Source of the DNA: Actinomycetota bacterium | GTDB lineage: Bacteria; Actinomycetota; Thermoleophilia; BMS3ABIN01 | Assembly (NCBI GenBank): GCA_023489275.1 | Contig: JAMDDD010000018.1 | Location: forward strand, 1-43,017 | Length of the DNA stretch: 43,017 nucleotides | Reading direction: 5' to 3' | Shown here: positions 40,954 through 43,017 of the stretch, one piece after another | How the letters are laid out: every line of letters begins with the position of its first letter | How positions within the stretch are numbered: position 1 is the stretch's first letter | The notes under the pieces: generated by a model | Databases searched by the model: none | The model's input: only the letters and a program-made list of their open reading frames with translations | What the model was told of the DNA's origin: nothing | Translations under genes and position numbers: made by a program

Positions 40954-42221
40954 TGATTATCCCGGCTTTCCATATATTCTCTTGGATCGGCAATCTCGCC
41001 TTTAATCGCCGTTGCCGCCGCCGTTGCCGGCGAAGCGAGGTAAATAAATCCGGCGGCATTGCCCATCCGCCCCTGGAAGTTCCGATTCTGGGTTGCGACG
41101 CACACTTCGCCATCGCCGAGGATGCCGCCATGAACGCCGACGCAGGCGCCGCAGCCGGGGCCGGTGACAGTGGCGCCGGCCTTCGCAAATACCTCCAGAA
41201 GCCCCTCGCGCGCTGCCTCGATGTAGACAGCCCGGGATGCAGGCGTCACGATCAGCCGCGTACCCGGGTGCCGGTGGCGGTCTTTAAAAATTGCCGCGGC
41301 AATCCGGAGATCCTCGAGGCGCCCGTTGGTGCAGGTGCCGATGAAAACCTGGTCCACTTTTGTTCCGGCAGCGTCAACAACTGCCATCGTATTGTCAACC
41401 GTGTGAGGGACTGACACCGTTGGCTCCAGCGCTCCGGCGTCAATCTCAACGGTGCGGGCGCAGGCGGCGCCGTCATCCGCGGCCAGCGGGCGGTAATCTG
41501 CTTCCCGGCCCTGGCCGGCGAGGAAGACGCGGGTTGTTTCGTCAGCGGCAAACAAGCCTGTCTTGGCTCCCGCCTCCACGGCCATGTTAGCCAGTGTAAA
41601 CCGCTCCGGCATGCTCATCGCCGCCGTCAGCGGACCGGTAAATTCAAGCGCCATGTAAGTGGCGCCGTCGGCGCCAATCCTGCCGATCAGGTGCAGCATC
41701 AGATCCTTGGCGAAGACGCCCGCCGGGAAGCTGCCGCTTAGCACCACCCTAAACGTTTCCGGGACCTTGAGCCACGTCTTGCCGGTGGCGATGCCGAGGC
41801 CGACATCCGTTGAACCCATACCGGTGGCGAATGCCGCCAGGGCTCCCGAGGTGCAGGTATGCGAGTCGGCGCCAATAACAATGTCGCCTGGAGAGGCGAA
41901 ACTTTCCACCAGCCGCTGATGGCAGACGCCTTCATTGATTTCCGAGAGGACCGCGCCCGTTCTTGCCGCAAACCGGCGGAGAGAAACATGGGCGTTTGAC
42001 AGTTCTTTGCGGGGGCTGGGAGCGGCGTGATCGATAAACAGGACGGTCTTGGCCGGATTGTGCGCCTGCACCAGCCCCAGTTCTTCCAGCTGCATCAGCG
42101 CCAGCGGTCCGGTACCATCCTGCAGCGCGGCAACATCGACCGGCGTTACGACGATCTCCCCCGGCTCCACCTCCCAGCCCACGTGAGCGGCAATTATTTT
42201 TTCCGCGAGGGTGCTAGCCAC
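40950..42221 (-). CDS. Aconitase-type large subunit (LeuC/homoaconitase family)
   Basis: 423-residue [4Fe-4S] dehydratase subunit of the archaeal-type LeuC/homoaconitase group. Cluster ligands are in IGTCTNGR (about 300) and GPGCGACVG (about 355-363), and ADSHTCTSGA (about 119-128) is part of the active site. It isomerises hydroxyacids such as citrate, homocitrate or 2-isopropylmalate together with the small subunit. The start is GTG at 42221 and overlaps the end of the preceding synthase gene by eight bases, so all are coupled. The exact substrate is not shown by this sequence alone. Confidence 0.9.
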   Translation of the reverse strand: MASTLAEKIIAAHVGWEVEPGEIVVTPVDVAALQDGTGPLALMQLEELGLVQAHNPAKTVLFIDHAAPSPRKELSNAHVSLRRFAARTGAVLSEINEGVCHQRLVESFASPGDIVIGADSHTCTSGALAAFATGMGSTDVGLGIATGKTWLKVPETFRVVLSGSFPAGVFAKDLMLHLIGRIGADGATYMALEFTGPLTAAMSMPERFTLANMAVEAGAKTGLFAADETTRVFLAGQGREADYRPLAADDGAACARTVEIDAGALEPTVSVPHTVDNTMAVVDAAGTKVDQVFIGTCTNGRLEDLRIAAAIFKDRHRHPGTRLIVTPASRAVYIEAAREGLLEVFAKAGATVTGPGCGACVGVHGGILGDGEVCVATQNRNFQGRMGNAAGFIYLASPATAAATAIKGEIADPREYMESRDNQ

Positions 42222-43017
42222 CAGAACTGCCCTTGCCGCCCTCCTTTGTGTGGGCTTGATAGTCTTTATAAATATACATCAACTCTTTGTCAAAAAGTCC
42301 GCGCTTGAGCTCCACCGCCAGCTTTCTTGCCAGCCTGAGGATCTCGCGGCTGTCTTCCGGCGTCAGCTCGATTCCGAATTCCTTGAACTTCATCTCAATC
42401 GACTTGCCGCCTGAGTGCTTCCCGACCACCAACTGCCGCTCGAGCCCAACTTCTTCCGGGCTGAAAACTTCGTAGTTAAGAGGGTTCTTGATGACGCCGT
42501 CGGCGTGGATGCCGGATTCATGCGCAAATACGTTGGCGCCCACTATTGGTTTCCAGACGGGTATGGTGCGGGAGGACGCGCTGGCAACATACTCGGACAG
42601 CTCCCGGAACCGCTCCGTATGGAGTCCGGGGTTGAGCTTGGCGATATATTTCAGCGCCATCGCCACCTCCTCCAGCGCCGCATTGCCGGCCCTCTCCCCC
42701 AGACCGTTAACCGTCGTATTCACGTAAATGGCTCCTGCCTTGATCCCCGCCAGAGCATTGGCGGTAGCCATCCCGAAATCATTATGGGTGTGCATCTCGA
42801 TCTCCAGGTCAACACGGCTGCGAAGAAATGAGATTACGTTGAAGGTGTCAAATGGATCGAGAATGCCAACGGTGTCGCAGAAGCGGATCCGGTCGGCGCC
42901 GTATTCCCGCGCTGACCGGGCAAACCGGATCAGAAAATCAAGATCGGCGCGGGAGGCGTCCTCCGCGTTTACCGATACATAAAAATCATGCTGCTTGGCG
43001 AACTCCACCGATTCCTA
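42214..43017 (-). CDS. Homocitrate/Re-citrate synthase-like protein, 5' end missing
   Basis: C-terminal part (about 267 residues visible) of a DRE-TIM metallolyase of the NifV/HCS/LeuA family. Diagnostic stretches are VNAEDASRAD, DTVGILDPFDT, MHTHNDFGMATANALAG and NGLGERAGNA, then a short C-terminal domain with HESGIHADG. The regulatory LeuA dimer domain is absent, which fits NifV, homocitrate synthase or Re-citrate synthase. About 100 N-terminal residues with the RDGEQ metal site lie beyond the window. A GTG at 43008 is not the true start; the last three bases read as an in-frame TAG, probably an edge error. The first substrate is acetyl-CoA; oxaloacetate as partner is favoured by the isocitrate-type dehydrogenase downstream. 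Confidence 0.85.

Noticed and set aside
39322-43017. Plain leucine biosynthesis operon leuACDB
   Set aside because: The dehydrogenase carries the isocitrate-type SVNVTLR and [13 protein letters not shown] motifs and the synthase lacks the LeuA C-terminal regulatory domain.
1-43017. CRISPR arrays, insertion sequences, prophage or integrase genes
   Set aside because: No regularly spaced repeats, transposase or integrase motifs, or paired terminal repeats were seen.

Overview
The window reads as a contig from an anaerobic, sulfur-metabolising bacterium, probably of a Gram-positive lineage and perhaps a deep-branching actinobacterium. The pointers are QmoAB accompanied by soluble HdrB and HdrC, an adenylate kinase with a four-cysteine zinc lid, a YmdB-type phosphodiesterase, an IleS2-type isoleucyl-tRNA synthetase, and two GT87-like membrane glycosyltransferases. 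The lineage is an inference. No rRNA, CRISPR array, transposase or phage gene was seen. Both ends cut a gene (qmoB on the left, a homocitrate/Re-citrate-synthase-like gene on the right). The first 20 bases are an inverted copy of an internal stretch, so the left end looks like a true contig edge with an assembly chimera.

Region 1 (1-18612, all minus strand) is the remarkable part. In transcription order it reads DsrE-like, DsrF/TusC-like, DsrH/TusB-like, TusA, a GcvH-like lipoate-binding protein (LbpA type), a radical-SAM LipS2-like protein, a lipoate ligase fused to DUF116 (sLpl(AB) type), a geranylgeranyl-reductase-like flavoprotein (LipT type), a radical-SAM LipS1-like protein, a membrane NarI/HdrD fusion, HdrB and HdrC. 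After a 0.6 kb gap come adk (own promoter and terminator), sat, aprB, aprA, qmoA and qmoB. A sulfur-carrier relay and a dedicated lipoate-assembly line, both known from sulfur oxidisers with the sHdr pathway, therefore sit on the same strand as the APS/sulfite/sulfate machinery and its quinone-side electron complex. No sHdrA, DsrAB or DsrC is in the window. The simplest reading is a sulfane-sulfur/sulfite/APS/sulfate pathway in which HdrBC, the HdrD-like protein and QmoAB handle the electrons. Its direction (oxidation, reduction or disproportionation) cannot be read from the sequence.

Region 2 (18613-25281) starts with an AT-rich divergent intergenic stretch with large palindromes. It then holds rpiB, a small Cys-rich protein, serS with a tRNA-Ser(UGA) directly downstream, a TPR protein, a Wzy/O-antigen-ligase-like polymerase, and two paralogous tiny secreted His/Gly-rich peptides with strong ribosome binding sites. 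Region 3 (25282-33780) is largely envelope and polysaccharide: galE, ymdB, two GT87-like membrane proteins and gtrA. It is followed by a compact operon of a membrane-anchored protein, a cysteine desulfurase and a MetE/UroD-superfamily methyltransferase-like protein.

Region 4 (33781-43017) has ileS, a universal stress protein, a probable small zinc-ribbon-like protein and a lipoprotein. It ends with a minus-strand metabolic cluster: HCS/Re-citrate-synthase-like, aconitase-type LeuC and LeuD, then an isocitrate-dehydrogenase-type enzyme. The dehydrogenase signature favours a route from citrate to 2-oxoglutarate over leucine synthesis.
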